Made by a program: the position numbers and the translations under genes. Below, one piece after another: positions 8,369-16,618 of a stretch of 64,000 nt of DNA (position 1 is the stretch's first letter; each line of letters starts with the position of its first letter). The notes under the pieces are model-generated. The model did no database searches. It saw nothing but the letters and a program-made list of their open reading frames with translations, and was not told where the DNA came from. The stretch comes from an uncultured Veillonellaceae bacterium (GTDB taxonomy: Bacteria > Bacillota > Negativicutes > Selenomonadales > Selenomonadaceae), in contig CACZZN010000009.1 in assembly GCA_902785705.1 (NCBI GenBank), positions 1 to 64,000 of the forward strand, given 5' to 3'.

Positions 8369-8484
8369 GTGAAAGGGGACTGTCTCATGCTTGCAGAATG
8401 TGAGGACTATGATCTGAAGAATCTTTGCAAGCTATATTCAAAGATACCTAATGATTGAAGGCATAAAGCAAGCATCATCATCAA

Positions 8485-8520
8485 AAAATCGCTGCTTCGG
8501 ATGATTGAAGCAGCGATTTT
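8485..8520. terminator. Bidirectional terminator between the TadG-like gene and tadC
   Basis: A 14-bp stem, AAAATCGCTGCTTC with GAAGCAGCGATTTT, encloses an 8-base loop and is followed by GTTTTTT on the plus strand. It has A-runs on the left for the minus strand. It separates two convergent genes. Confidence 0.85.
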
Positions 8521-8551
8521 GTTTTTTATTGCCAATTCTTCACTTGATTCT

Positions 8552-9550
8552 TTACTTGAACAGATTCTTCGCAACATTGAACATCGCGGGTCCCAGCGCC
8601 ACGATGAAGATAGCGGGCAAGATAAAACCCACCAGCGGCAGCACAATTTTGACCGGCGCTTTGAGCGCCATGGCCTTGACCCATTGCCGATGCCGCTCCC
8701 GCACATTATCCGCCTGAATGCTCAAAGTATTGCTGAGATTCGAGCCAAGCCGCTCCGCCTGAATAATGGAAGTCACAAAGAGAGACACCTCCTGCACGCC
8801 GCAGCGATAGCCCACGCCCAGCAGTGCATCCCGCCGCGTCATGCCCATACGCACATCGTCCAGCATCTTGCGGCACTCCGCGACAAATGGCCCCCCCATC
8901 CGCACAACGATCTTCCGCAGGGCAGCATCAAAGGAAAGCCCCGCCTGCACGCTGACGCAGAGCAGATCCAGCACCTCCGGGAGCTGCTTCTTGATGGCTG
9001 CCTGCCGCTTCCGTATCTGGCTACGCAGCACAAGGAGGGGAAACATCAAGCCTCCTACTGTCCCAAGGGCGAAAATGGCCATCTTCTGCGGCATGGGCAT
9101 GCCATGTTTCTGAGAAAGCGCATAGAAAAGCAGCCCTCCGACGATGACGGCGCACACTGCCATCTTCAGTACAAACTGTCCGGCGTGTCCTCTGGCAGGC
9201 CTCCCCGCGAGCATCAGCTGATGCTCGATGCTGGTGCGGATATACCCCGATGTGAACCGCAGCAAAAAAGCCTCGATATTCTTTCGCATCGGCAAGATGA
9301 CACGCTCTACGAAAGGTGTGTCCTCCAGCTTTCGCGCCCTTTTTCGCTCACGCTCCTGCTGTTCCATCATGCTCTGCACGACAGACGGCCTTCGCAGGTT
9401 CACATTCATATTCTCAATGCCCAGCATACGCTTCTGTATCTGCGTTCTGTCTCCGACCTTTTGCTTGATGACGGAAAAAAGAGCAAGGAAGATAAATGCC
9501 GCGACGGAAAGGGCAAACAGGAGCTTGACGAATATCGCAAGATTTCCCAT
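8552..9550 (-). CDS. tadC: TadC-like inner-membrane platform protein (type II secretion F domain)
   Basis: The 332-aa protein has an N-terminal membrane helix (IFVKLLFALSVAAFIFLAL), two further helices near residues 125-165, the cytoplasmic GspF/T2SSF domain (LPEVLDLLCVSVQAGLSFDAAL, FVTSIIQAERLGSNLSNTL) and a C-terminal helix (APVKIVLPLVGFILPAIFIV). Together with TadB it forms the membrane platform of the Flp pilus machine, on which the TadA ATPase acts. It is the last gene of the minus-strand tad operon, and its start overlaps the tadA stop by one base. Unlike most tad loci, tadB is not next to it but lies upstream, beyond the pilin genes. Confidence 0.9.
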   Translation of the reverse strand: MGNLAIFVKLLFALSVAAFIFLALFSVIKQKVGDRTQIQKRMLGIENMNVNLRRPSVVQSMMEQQERERKRARKLEDTPFVERVILPMRKNIEAFLLRFTSGYIRTSIEHQLMLAGRPARGHAGQFVLKMAVCAVIVGGLLFYALSQKHGMPMPQKMAIFALGTVGGLMFPLLVLRSQIRKRQAAIKKQLPEVLDLLCVSVQAGLSFDAALRKIVVRMGGPFVAECRKMLDDVRMGMTRRDALLGVGYRCGVQEVSLFVTSIIQAERLGSNLSNTLSIQADNVRERHRQWVKAMALKAPVKIVLPLVGFILPAIFIVALGPAMFNVAKNLFK

Positions 9551-10956
9551 TAGAAGATACCTCCTCCATCCGAAGCCGGCCCTGCCTCAAAGAAGTTCTC
9601 CGGCAGCTCTACGCCGTTCATGGCGAACTTCTCCAAGAATCCCGGCTGCAAACCGGTTGCCTCGAAATGCCCGACAGACTTCCCATCGGCATCGAATCCC
9701 GTCTGTACATAGTGGAAAATATCCTGCGTCGTGATGGTATTGCCCTCCATCTTCTGCACCTCCGTGATATAGGTCACCTTGCGGCTGCCGTCACGGATAC
9801 GGGACTGCTGCAATACTAAGTCGATAGCGGAGGAAACCTGTTCACGGATGGCTCGCACCGGGAGATCGAGACCCGACATGAGCACCATGGTCTCCAAGCG
9901 GCTCAAAGCATCACGGGGCGTGTTCGCATGGGCAGTGGTGAGGGAGCCGTCATGGCCCGTGTTCATGGCCTGAAGCATGTCCAGCGCCTCGCCGGAACGC
10001 ACCTCTCCCACGATAATGCGATCGGGGCGCATACGCAGGGCATTCCGCACAAGGTCGCGGATGGTGATTGCGCCCTTGCCCTCCAGATTTGCGGGACGGG
10101 ACTCCAGCGTCACCACGTGCTCCTGCTGCAGACGGAGCTCCGCCGCATCCTCGATGGTCACGATACGATCCGTATTCGGAATAAAGGAGGACAGCACATT
10201 CAGGGTCGTTGTCTTGCCGGAGCCGGTACCTCCCGACACAAGGATATTGACGCGCGCCTTCACACAGGCGCGCAGGAATTGCGCCATACGCTCGTCCATG
10301 GTGCCGAAAGCGATGAGATTCTCAACGGAAAACGGCTTCTTTGAGAATTTACGGATGGTCACCGCAGGCCCCACAAGGGAAAGAGGCGGAATAATCGCAT
10401 TCACGCGGGAGCCGTCCGCAAGACGCGCGTCCACCAAGGGCGAGGACTCATCAATGCGGCGTCCCAAGGGCGTCAGAATGCGCTCGATGATATTCATGAG
10501 ATGCTGGTCATCCTGGAACTTCACATCCGTCAGCGTGAGCTTCCCCAGCTTCTCCACGAAAATCTTCTTCGGTCCGTTGACCATGATCTCCGTGATGGTA
10601 TCATCCTTCAAAAGCGGCTCCAGGGGACCAAGCCCCAGCATCTCGTCGCGAATCTCCGTGACGAGGCGCGTGCGTTCCCCCAGCGGCACCGCATAGGGAT
10701 TCGTCTCCAGCACCCGCTTGAAGTACTTGTCGATGATATCATTCACAAGGCCGAGATCATCATCAGACATTTTCTTCGCAGAAATAATACGCTGCTCCTC
10801 CGGGGTGATCTCCTCCACGATCTTGCGATGGATCATGAGCTTCAGATTCTGCGCCCGATCCTCCGCGACATTCGTCTCGCTGCCTTTACGGGAGGAAAAG
10901 ATCATGACCTGCAGATTCTTCCCATCTGTACGCCCCAAACGCGTAAGCAATGACAT
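9550..10956 (-). CDS. tadA: TadA/CpaF secretion ATPase of the Flp pilus
   Basis: This 468-aa cytoplasmic hexameric ATPase powers Flp pilus assembly. It carries the CpaF-type N-terminal helical region, then [21 protein letters not shown], the [18 protein letters not shown] Walker A, the ASP box region [19 protein letters not shown] with Walker [19 protein letters not shown], and a His box ([20 protein letters not shown]). The frame and length are complete. The ATG at 10956 is preceded by GGGGGAG. It lies between tadE and tadC, and an intercistronic GAAA-loop hairpin precedes it. Confidence 0.95.
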   Translation of the reverse strand: MSLLTRLGRTDGKNLQVMIFSSRKGSETNVAEDRAQNLKLMIHRKIVEEITPEEQRIISAKKMSDDDLGLVNDIIDKYFKRVLETNPYAVPLGERTRLVTEIRDEMLGLGPLEPLLKDDTITEIMVNGPKKIFVEKLGKLTLTDVKFQDDQHLMNIIERILTPLGRRIDESSPLVDARLADGSRVNAIIPPLSLVGPAVTIRKFSKKPFSVENLIAFGTMDERMAQFLRACVKARVNILVSGGTGSGKTTTLNVLSSFIPNTDRIVTIEDAAELRLQQEHVVTLESRPANLEGKGAITIRDLVRNALRMRPDRIIVGEVRSGEALDMLQAMNTGHDGSLTTAHANTPRDALSRLETMVLMSGLDLPVRAIREQVSSAIDLVLQQSRIRDGSRKVTYITEVQKMEGNTITTQDIFHYVQTGFDADGKSVGHFEATGLQPGFLEKFAMNGVELPENFFEAGPASDGGGIF

Positions 10957-10993
10957 ATTTTCGCTCCCCCTTAAAAAAGGATTCTATCCATTT

Positions 10994-11013
10994 CATGGAG
11001 AGAAATCTCCATG
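10994..11013. other. Perfect GAAA-tetraloop-type intercistronic hairpin between tadE and tadA
   Basis: CATGGAGA and TCTCCATG form a perfect 8-bp stem enclosing GAAA on the plus strand (TTTC in the minus-strand transcript). It is not followed by a U-run in the operon direction, so it is more likely an mRNA processing or stability element than a terminator. Confidence 0.5.
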
Positions 11014-11028
11014 CTTATTTTCGTCTTG

Positions 11029-11508
11029 TCAAGTAGTAGCCAAAACATTCTCGCAATGCATCCGATACTGCACCGTCAGAGTCCGCAGAACAGAATCTGC
11101 CCTCAAAACGTTGGAAAATGCCCCGCTCAGGCTGCCGGTATCAGGGTTCATCGTTGCCGTCACGGTCACGACGACACGCTGATTCGCCGCCTCATATTCG
11201 ATGCCGACATCTTCAAGTAAATAAAGATTGTTCGGAAGAACAAACGCCTCATACTGCTCCTCCAACTCACTGAAACCGACCCTGCCTGCACTGGCATTGG
11301 TGGCGTCCACAGCCGTATTGTATTCTTCCGCTGTCATCACAGCGGCATCCCGTGCAGCCATCCTGGCCAGATCATTGATGGCTTCATAGTCCGAATAGAT
11401 AAATCCCGAATACATAATGCCTAATACAATCAAAATCAAAAAAGGCAGTACAATTGCAAATTCCACGATGGACTGCCCTTTTTGCCAGCATATTTGCCAT
11501 AGCTTCAT
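11029..11508 (-). CDS. tadE: TadE-like pseudopilin
   Basis: The 159-aa protein begins with a short leader ending QKG, then QSIVEFAIVLPFLILIVLGIM, which is the TadE-type signal: cleavage after glycine with glutamate at +5 and a long hydrophobic helix. The rest is a periplasmic domain (YSDYEAINDLARMAARDAAV). It is processed by the prepilin peptidase, expected to be encoded at 17913, and acts as a minor pilin in Flp pilus assembly. It sits between the flp pilins and tadA, separated from flp by a hairpin that probably lowers its expression relative to the pilin. Confidence 0.85.
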   Translation of the reverse strand: MKLWQICWQKGQSIVEFAIVLPFLILIVLGIMYSGFIYSDYEAINDLARMAARDAAVMTAEEYNTAVDATNASAGRVGFSELEEQYEAFVLPNNLYLLEDVGIEYEAANQRVVVTVTATMNPDTGSLSGAFSNVLRADSVLRTLTVQYRMHCENVLATT

Positions 11509-11542
11509 TCCACTGCCTCCTTCCTACCGCCTGATTCAGAAA

Positions 11543-11565
11543 CAGCCTCCCCATAGGGGAGACTG
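11543..11565 (-). terminator. Attenuator hairpin between flp and tadE
   Basis: CAGCCTCCCC (11543-11552) and GGGGAGACTG (11556-11565) form a 10-bp stem with one mismatch around a 3-base loop. In the operon direction it is followed by a short GTTTCT. A leaky terminator here would make pilin transcripts more abundant than the downstream assembly genes. Confidence 0.5.
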
Positions 11566-11608
11566 CTTCCGGCACAAAGCAACAAATAACCTGTGAATGG
11601 AACAAAAA

Positions 11609-11809
11609 TCAGTTGTTTTGCATACCCGCAGGGGTGTTAATCTGGGTTGTAGCATCGGTAAAGACGCCTTGAATTGCCTCGCCAAGTCCTCCACCTGACA
11701 GAAAGACAGCCAGAGCCACGACAAAAGCGATGATGAGCGCATACTCCACCATGCCCTGCGCCTTTTCGCTCAGATAGCGATCCCTCAGATACTTCATCAT
11801 TGCCAACAT
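11609..11809 (-). CDS. flp: Flp-family pilin
   Basis: The 66-aa prepilin has a 17-18 residue basic leader, then the Flp motif QGMVEYALIIAFVVALAVFL, giving glutamate at +5 of the mature pilin. The residue before the cleavage point is alanine (SEKA) rather than the usual glycine found in the second pilin at 11864. The mature pilin would be about 48 aa with a small C-terminal tail. A strong GGGAGG precedes the ATG at 11809. It is probably the major subunit of the adhesive Flp pilus; which of the two pilins dominates cannot be said from sequence. Confidence 0.85.
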   Translation of the reverse strand: MLAMMKYLRDRYLSEKAQGMVEYALIIAFVVALAVFLSGGGLGEAIQGVFTDATTQINTPAGMQNN

Positions 11810-11863
11810 AAAAATTCCTCCCTTATAAATGATAAATAAGATATATGTAAGCCTAAACAGGCA

Positions 11864-12085
11864 TCACACCGAATCAATGACAGCCGTGGGGCGGTCAAAA
11901 CTTGCCCTCACTGCGTCCATCAGATCCGGACGCACCACCGTGAGCAAAACGGCAATTGCGACAACAAATGCTATCACCAGCGCATATTCGACAAAGCCCT
12001 GCCCTTTTTGGGAATATTTCCTCATGGCACATCGCATGACCCGGGAAAACATTTCCTCACCTCTGTCCGTGATAGCTTCTATCAT
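11864..12085 (-). CDS. flp: Second Flp-family pilin
   Basis: The protein carries the canonical processing motif KG followed by QGFVEYALVIAFVVAIAVLL, with glycine at -1 and glutamate at +5. From the ATG at 12085, which overlaps the tadB stop as ATGA, it has 73 aa and an unusually long leader. An internal ATG at 12052, preceded by AGAGGTGAGG, would give a more normal leader and may be the real start. After cleavage it leaves a mature pilin of about 44 aa ending in a short polar tail (RASFDRPTAVIDSV). It is paired with the pilin at 11609. Confidence 0.8.
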   Translation of the reverse strand: MIEAITDRGEEMFSRVMRCAMRKYSQKGQGFVEYALVIAFVVAIAVLLTVVRPDLMDAVRASFDRPTAVIDSV

Positions 12086-13053
12086 ACATCAATATCAATA
12101 ATTTTCTTGATGACGACCACCGCCAGAAGTTCCAGCACAACAGCCGCAGCCAAAAGCATCTTGCCGAGCTGGCTGTCCAACATCGGCTGGAAATAGTCCG
12201 GATTATTGGACAAGACAAACCCCACAATGAAAATTGGAATAAACCCGACAATCAATCCCGACAACTTGCCCTGCGCCGTCAGTGCACTGATTTCTCTGCG
12301 CATGCGAATGCGCTCGTTGATGGTATTGCTGATGGAGTCTAGGACCTGGGAGAGATTGCCTCCCACCTGCCGCTGAATTAAGACGGCAGTCACCACCAAA
12401 TCGAAATCCGAGCTCTGCATCCTCCTGCCCATGTTTTCCATGGCAGTTTCCAAGGTCGCCCCAAGGTTCATCTCATTGATGACCTTCTGGAACTCCACCC
12501 CGATGGGGGGCTGCATTTCCTTCGAGATGAGCTCCATGGCCTGCATGAAGCTGAATCCCGCGCGAAGGGCATTGGATACCATGATCAGCGTGTCGCCCAG
12601 CTGGTTCAGGAACGCCGTTTGCCTGCGGCTGATGTGGATTTTCAGATACAGCATGCAAATGAGCGCCGCACCCGCTGCCCCTGCAAGACCCATAACAGGC
12701 TTGAAGGTCAGCAGGAAGACAAAGATACCCGAAACAACGGCAATCAGCAGCACAAGCACTTGGAATTCCGAGCCGAGCAGAGGCCAATCCGCCTGCTGCA
12801 TCCTGAGATCCATCGTATCATTCTGGTGTACCTTGCGCCAATGGCTCGCCAGGAACCGTACCTGATCCATAATCTTTTCTTTCAGATCCCGGTTCTTCGC
12901 CAAAGCGATCTTCTTGCCTTCTTCATCCTCATTGCCGGAGAAGAATTCCATACGCTTGACCATCTGGTTGCGATTGGTTTCCCGCTTTTGGATGTAGTAA
13001 AGGGCAACAAAGAAAACAATCGCTGTAACGAAAACTGCAATCGTGACCCTCAT
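12082..13053 (-). CDS. tadB: TadB-like inner-membrane platform protein (type II secretion F domain)
   Basis: The 323-aa protein has an N-terminal helix, a pair of helices around residues 95-135 (FQVLVLLIAVVSGIFVFLLT), a GspF/T2SSF cytoplasmic domain (FLNQLGDTLIMVSNALRAGF, LDSISNTINERIRMRREI) and C-terminal helices. It forms the platform with TadC. The start overlaps the end of the CpaE-like gene at 13050 by four bases, and its stop overlaps the next pilin start by four, so translation is probably coupled. Its separation from tadA and tadC by the pilin genes differs from the Aggregatibacter tad order. Confidence 0.9.
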   Translation of the reverse strand: MRVTIAVFVTAIVFFVALYYIQKRETNRNQMVKRMEFFSGNEDEEGKKIALAKNRDLKEKIMDQVRFLASHWRKVHQNDTMDLRMQQADWPLLGSEFQVLVLLIAVVSGIFVFLLTFKPVMGLAGAAGAALICMLYLKIHISRRQTAFLNQLGDTLIMVSNALRAGFSFMQAMELISKEMQPPIGVEFQKVINEMNLGATLETAMENMGRRMQSSDFDLVVTAVLIQRQVGGNLSQVLDSISNTINERIRMRREISALTAQGKLSGLIVGFIPIFIVGFVLSNNPDYFQPMLDSQLGKMLLAAAVVLELLAVVVIKKIIDIDV

Positions 13054-14177
13054 GGTTTATCCCACCGTATATGCTTATGTCCGATGATCTTGTCCGCAAG
13101 CTTGTTGATGCTGCGGGAAAGCTGGCTGTCCGGCTGGATGTCCGTCGCCATGCGCCCGTTGTCCGCCGCTTCGGAGACCACCAGGTACTCATTCGGGATG
13201 ATGGCCTCCACCGGATAGCCCATAAGCTCCTCAATCTGCAGCTTCGCAGCAATGTCGCAGGGCGTGACGCGCGTATAGATGGCCTTCACCCGTTCCTTAT
13301 AGTCTTCCCAGTCCTTGAAAATCTCCAGCGCCCGCTGCATGTGGCGGATCTCGTAGCCCCCGTTGATCATAGCGACCAAATAGGTCGTGTCCGTCGCCTC
13401 GCATGCCGCAATGGAAGTCGGGTTGAAGCCCGCAGGAATATCCACCAGCACATAGCGGAAAAGATTTTTCGACATATTCAGTACACTGACAAAGGGCTCG
13501 ATCTCCACCTTATCATTGAGACTCGGATTCTGCGTGCCGCAAAGCACCTTCACCTTGTCCGTCACAGGCAGGAAATAGTTGTTGAGGGAGATGGGGGACA
13601 GGAAATCCACGTCCCGCGAAGCCTCCACAATGGTGCTCTTTGCGTCCAGATTGAAAAACACGGACATATCCCCGAACTGCAAGTCCGCATCAATGATGCC
13701 CACCTGCTCGCCGGTCTTCTGCGCAAGGCTCATGGCGAGATTCGCGATGAGCGTGGTCTTCCCGCTCTTCCCCTTCGGGCTGAAGAATGCCATCGTATGG
13801 GAAGAAACCTCCATGCCGCTTTTGCCGAAGGTATCGACAGCCTCCCGCAGCTCCTCTGCGGAAAACGGCTTGACCAGATACCCCCTGGCTCCCGACTGCA
13901 CCACATGGCTCGCCACTTCGGACTGCCAGCGCTCTCCCATGCAGATGATCGCGGTATTCGGAAACACGCGAAGGAAATCCGCCAAAATGCCTGTTCCGCT
14001 TTGCTGGTCGATATCCAGCAAAATGAGATTCGGATGGAACACGACCCCCTGTCCGAGGGCATCCATCGGATCTTGATAGCGCGCCGCCAGCGTGAAGCCC
14101 GGCGCTTCCTTGATGGCATGGGCAAGCTGCTCCAGCATCAGGCGGTTGCCCTCTACGAGCATGACATGATATTCCAT
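13050..14177 (-). CDS. cpaE: CpaE/TadZ-like protein: receiver-like domain plus ParA-type ATPase
   Basis: Residues 1-120 resemble a response-regulator receiver (YHVMLVEGNRLMLEQL, LILLDIDQQSG with a candidate phospho-acceptor aspartate, GARGYLVKPFSAEELREAV with the switch lysine). Residues 130-375 are a ParA/MinD-type ATPase with the deviant Walker A FSPKGKSGKTTLIANLA, IIDADLQFGDMSVF and VLVDIPAGFNP. CpaE/TadZ proteins place the pilus machine at the pole. Keeping a plausible receiver aspartate and lysine is notable because many CpaE receivers are degenerate. It lies in tandem after a related ATPase without a receiver (14189). Confidence 0.85.
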   Translation of the reverse strand: MEYHVMLVEGNRLMLEQLAHAIKEAPGFTLAARYQDPMDALGQGVVFHPNLILLDIDQQSGTGILADFLRVFPNTAIICMGERWQSEVASHVVQSGARGYLVKPFSAEELREAVDTFGKSGMEVSSHTMAFFSPKGKSGKTTLIANLAMSLAQKTGEQVGIIDADLQFGDMSVFFNLDAKSTIVEASRDVDFLSPISLNNYFLPVTDKVKVLCGTQNPSLNDKVEIEPFVSVLNMSKNLFRYVLVDIPAGFNPTSIAACEATDTTYLVAMINGGYEIRHMQRALEIFKDWEDYKERVKAIYTRVTPCDIAAKLQIEELMGYPVEAIIPNEYLVVSEAADNGRMATDIQPDSQLSRSINKLADKIIGHKHIRWDKP

Positions 14178-14188
14178 ACACCCGCCTC

Positions 14189-15028
14189 CTAGCTGAACAA
14201 GCGGCTGAACCAGCCACTCCCGCCGCTATTCTCCGTCTCGTAGGATTCATCTCCCGCGTAGACACGGTTGGTATAGCGGGACACCAACTCTCTCAGGCTC
14301 TTGCTGAGTTCCGTTCCCTCATCCTCCAGCACCAGCGGGACACCCGTCTTGATGGACTTGCTTGCCGCCCGAAAATCGTTGGGCAGAATAAAATCGAAGG
14401 GAACACCCAACAGCCGCTCCACATCCCGCATGCTGATCCGCGACTTTGCATCACTGCGGTTGAGCACCAGGCGGATTTTGTTTTCATCGTAGTTCAGGCT
14501 CCGCAAGGTATCATTTCCGATTTTCATGTTCTTGATGGTCGGTATGAAATCCACAATGCCAAGGAACGTGACAATCGTACTGAGATCCAGAAGCATGAGA
14601 TTGACCACACTGAACATGGAGGTGGTATCGATGATCACATACTCGAACATCGTCTGCAGCCTTCGGATGATCTCCTTGATCTCCTTCTCCGATATGTTGT
14701 ATGCTTCTTCCAGCTTCTTGGGCGAAGCCAGCACATAGAACACAGTGCCATCGTATTCGTAGGGACAGAGAAACGATGCGACATCGCACTCGCTGCCCTG
14801 TGTCTGGATGCCCTTTTGCAGATCCGCGATGGTGTGGCTCGGGTCCAGCAGCAGATAATTGCAGACATCCCCAAACTGCAGATCCAGATCCACCAGACAC
14901 ACCTTGGCGCCGGCTTTCGCCAGTTCAGACGCCATATTGATGCTGATGAGCGTCTTGCCCACAGCAGAAGCTGTACTGAAAAAGGTCAGAACCGTACCGT
15001 TGATTCTCTCTCCGGGCAAGCCGCCCAC
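14189..15028 (-). CDS. CpaE/TadZ-like ATPase without receiver domain
   Basis: The 279-aa protein is a ParA-superfamily ATPase fold: TVLTFFSTASAVGKTLISINMA, CLVDLDLQFGDVCNYLL, YVIIDTTSMFSVVNLMLLDL, then KIRLVLNRSDAKSRISMRDV and IPNDF-like ILPNDFRAASKSIKTG. The P-loop reads STASAVGKT: the GKT is kept, but the lysine of the deviant KGG-GKT signature is absent. It is a paralog of the neighbour at 13050, which has that lysine. It probably acts with that protein in localising or regulating the Flp pilus. The start codon is GTG at 15028 or a nearby TTG; the ribosome-binding site GGGAG favours the TTG at about 15019. Confidence 0.8.
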   Translation of the reverse strand: MGGLPGERINGTVLTFFSTASAVGKTLISINMASELAKAGAKVCLVDLDLQFGDVCNYLLLDPSHTIADLQKGIQTQGSECDVASFLCPYEYDGTVFYVLASPKKLEEAYNISEKEIKEIIRRLQTMFEYVIIDTTSMFSVVNLMLLDLSTIVTFLGIVDFIPTIKNMKIGNDTLRSLNYDENKIRLVLNRSDAKSRISMRDVERLLGVPFDFILPNDFRAASKSIKTGVPLVLEDEGTELSKSLRELVSRYTNRVYAGDESYETENSGGSGWFSRLFS

Positions 15029-15040
15029 TCCCTTCCCGAA

Positions 15041-16618
15041 TTATTTTTTCGCTTCCTGCTTCTCTTCTTCTGTTGGCTTGCGAAGCACATCCTGATGCAG
15101 ATACTTTCCAATAATGGAATCCTCTTCCTGCGTGAGCTTTGGATCGGCCACAGCCTTCTTCTGCTGCTCCGCCAGTTTTGCCGCTTTTTCTTCCTCCACG
15201 GACGGAACCGGCGCGTTGACATCCACCTCAGGCATCATTTCTTCTGCTCTGCGTTCTTCGCGATACAAGTCACGCATCCGCTCCGTCATGCGCGTTGGCG
15301 TCGTCTCATTGACCACCCGCGGCGTAACGAGAATCATGAGTTCCGTTTTTTCGTTAGTTTTTTCATGGTACCTGAAGAGATGTCCCAAAATTGGGATATC
15401 TCCCAACAGAGGCACCTTCCTGACCGCATCCGCATCGCTTGAGTCCATTAACCCACCAATAATCATAGTCATGCCGCTCGGAACATTTATCATCGTTTCC
15501 GCCGAGCGTGTTGCCAAAGCTGGTTGCCGAGTATTCGAAGACGTTACTGCATTATCCCAATCCAAACGGCTAACCGTTGCATATAATCTCGTCGTTATAT
15601 TGTTATCTCCGTCCACTTCTGGCTTAATTAAGGTCAACTGAATGCCGTAATCCTTGAATTCGATACTGGGGTTTCCGTTCCTGTCTGATTTAACATATGG
15701 TATCTGACCACCCACCAAGATGCTCGCCGTCTTTCCGCTCATGGTGGTGATGTTTGGGCGGGAAACAACACGTGCCTTCCCATTGTCGATGAGCGCATGT
15801 ATTTGTGCATTGATTTGGGAGAAATGGGTAAAGAGCCAATTCCGGTTGTACCAGCGATCTCCCTTTTCCCGCTGGGCTCCGAATCCCTCCCCGGCAAAGT
15901 AGATGCCCTCATTGCCAAAGGCCGTTGTCGTCCCGATGCTGGAACCATACCGAACGCCAAGTTGCTTTGCATCGTTGGAACTAAGTTCTATGACCATTGC
16001 CTCAACATTGATTTGGTCGGGATTTGCCATCTCAATGAGGTTTATGATATTTGGATTGGTAATATCCGCATCGTCTAATGAGAAACTTTGTCCACTGGTA
16101 GCATCGTCTCCAGCACCCCCGCTCACCAATTTATTGTTCGCTTCCTCCTCTTTTCCCGTTTCTCCATCAACGAACATAGAGGCAATCTGCACAGCACGAT
16201 CCCTCTCCCGCTGGTTCTGCACCGTGCCCGTGAGGATAATCTTGTCACCAATCTTGTCCACCCGGACTCCCGGCAGCCCGATGGTCTTCTGGATCAAAGC
16301 CGCCAGACCGGAATCTGACGAGGAAACCACCACCTGGAACTCCTGACGAATCCCGTCGGAGGTCCAGACCGTAAGCGTCGTGGTGCCCGCTCCGAAAGCG
16401 ACTACGTTCAGCGCGCTTGCCCCAAGAATATTCACATCCGCGATTTTCGGATTCGCCACGGCGACCCTTGTGATCTGACCTCCGGTATTCAGGTAATAAG
16501 ACTGGTTGACCTCCAGCCAGATGGGCTGCTGCGCCGCATAGGCAGGCGCTTCGACCGCAATGGCAACGGATGCCGCCAAAAGGCCAATCCCTATATTTTT
16601 GCTCCAACCAAACATCAA
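15041..16618 (-). CDS. rcpA: RcpA/CpaC-like outer-membrane secretin of the Flp pilus
   Basis: The 525-aa protein starts with a signal peptide (IGIGLLAASVAIAVEAPAYA). A CpaC-type N-terminal domain follows (YYLNTGGQITRVAVANPKIADVNI), then a BON-like domain (KIGDKIILTGTVQNQRERDRAVQIA) and the secretin beta-domain (VVSRPNITTMSGKTASILVGGQIPYV, VPSGMTMIIGGLMDSSDADAVRKVPLLGDIPILGHLF, LMILVTPRVV). It forms the outer-membrane channel for the pilus, direct evidence that the host has an outer membrane. A charged tail of about 90 residues rich in Glu and Lys ends the protein. The start overlaps the cpaB stop by four bases. Confidence 0.95.
   Translation of the reverse strand: MMFGWSKNIGIGLLAASVAIAVEAPAYAAQQPIWLEVNQSYYLNTGGQITRVAVANPKIADVNILGASALNVVAFGAGTTTLTVWTSDGIRQEFQVVVSSSDSGLAALIQKTIGLPGVRVDKIGDKIILTGTVQNQRERDRAVQIASMFVDGETGKEEEANNKLVSGGAGDDATSGQSFSLDDADITNPNIINLIEMANPDQINVEAMVIELSSNDAKQLGVRYGSSIGTTTAFGNEGIYFAGEGFGAQREKGDRWYNRNWLFTHFSQINAQIHALIDNGKARVVSRPNITTMSGKTASILVGGQIPYVKSDRNGNPSIEFKDYGIQLTLIKPEVDGDNNITTRLYATVSRLDWDNAVTSSNTRQPALATRSAETMINVPSGMTMIIGGLMDSSDADAVRKVPLLGDIPILGHLFRYHEKTNEKTELMILVTPRVVNETTPTRMTERMRDLYREERRAEEMMPEVDVNAPVPSVEEEKAAKLAEQQKKAVADPKLTQEEDSIIGKYLHQDVLRKPTEEEKQEAKK

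Noticed and set aside
8387-8458. 23-codon frame after the TadG-like gene (MLAECEDYDLKNLCKLYSKI)
   Set aside because: It has an AAGGGG upstream and ends before the terminator, but is too short and unlike any known peptide to call; it may be a gene remnant.
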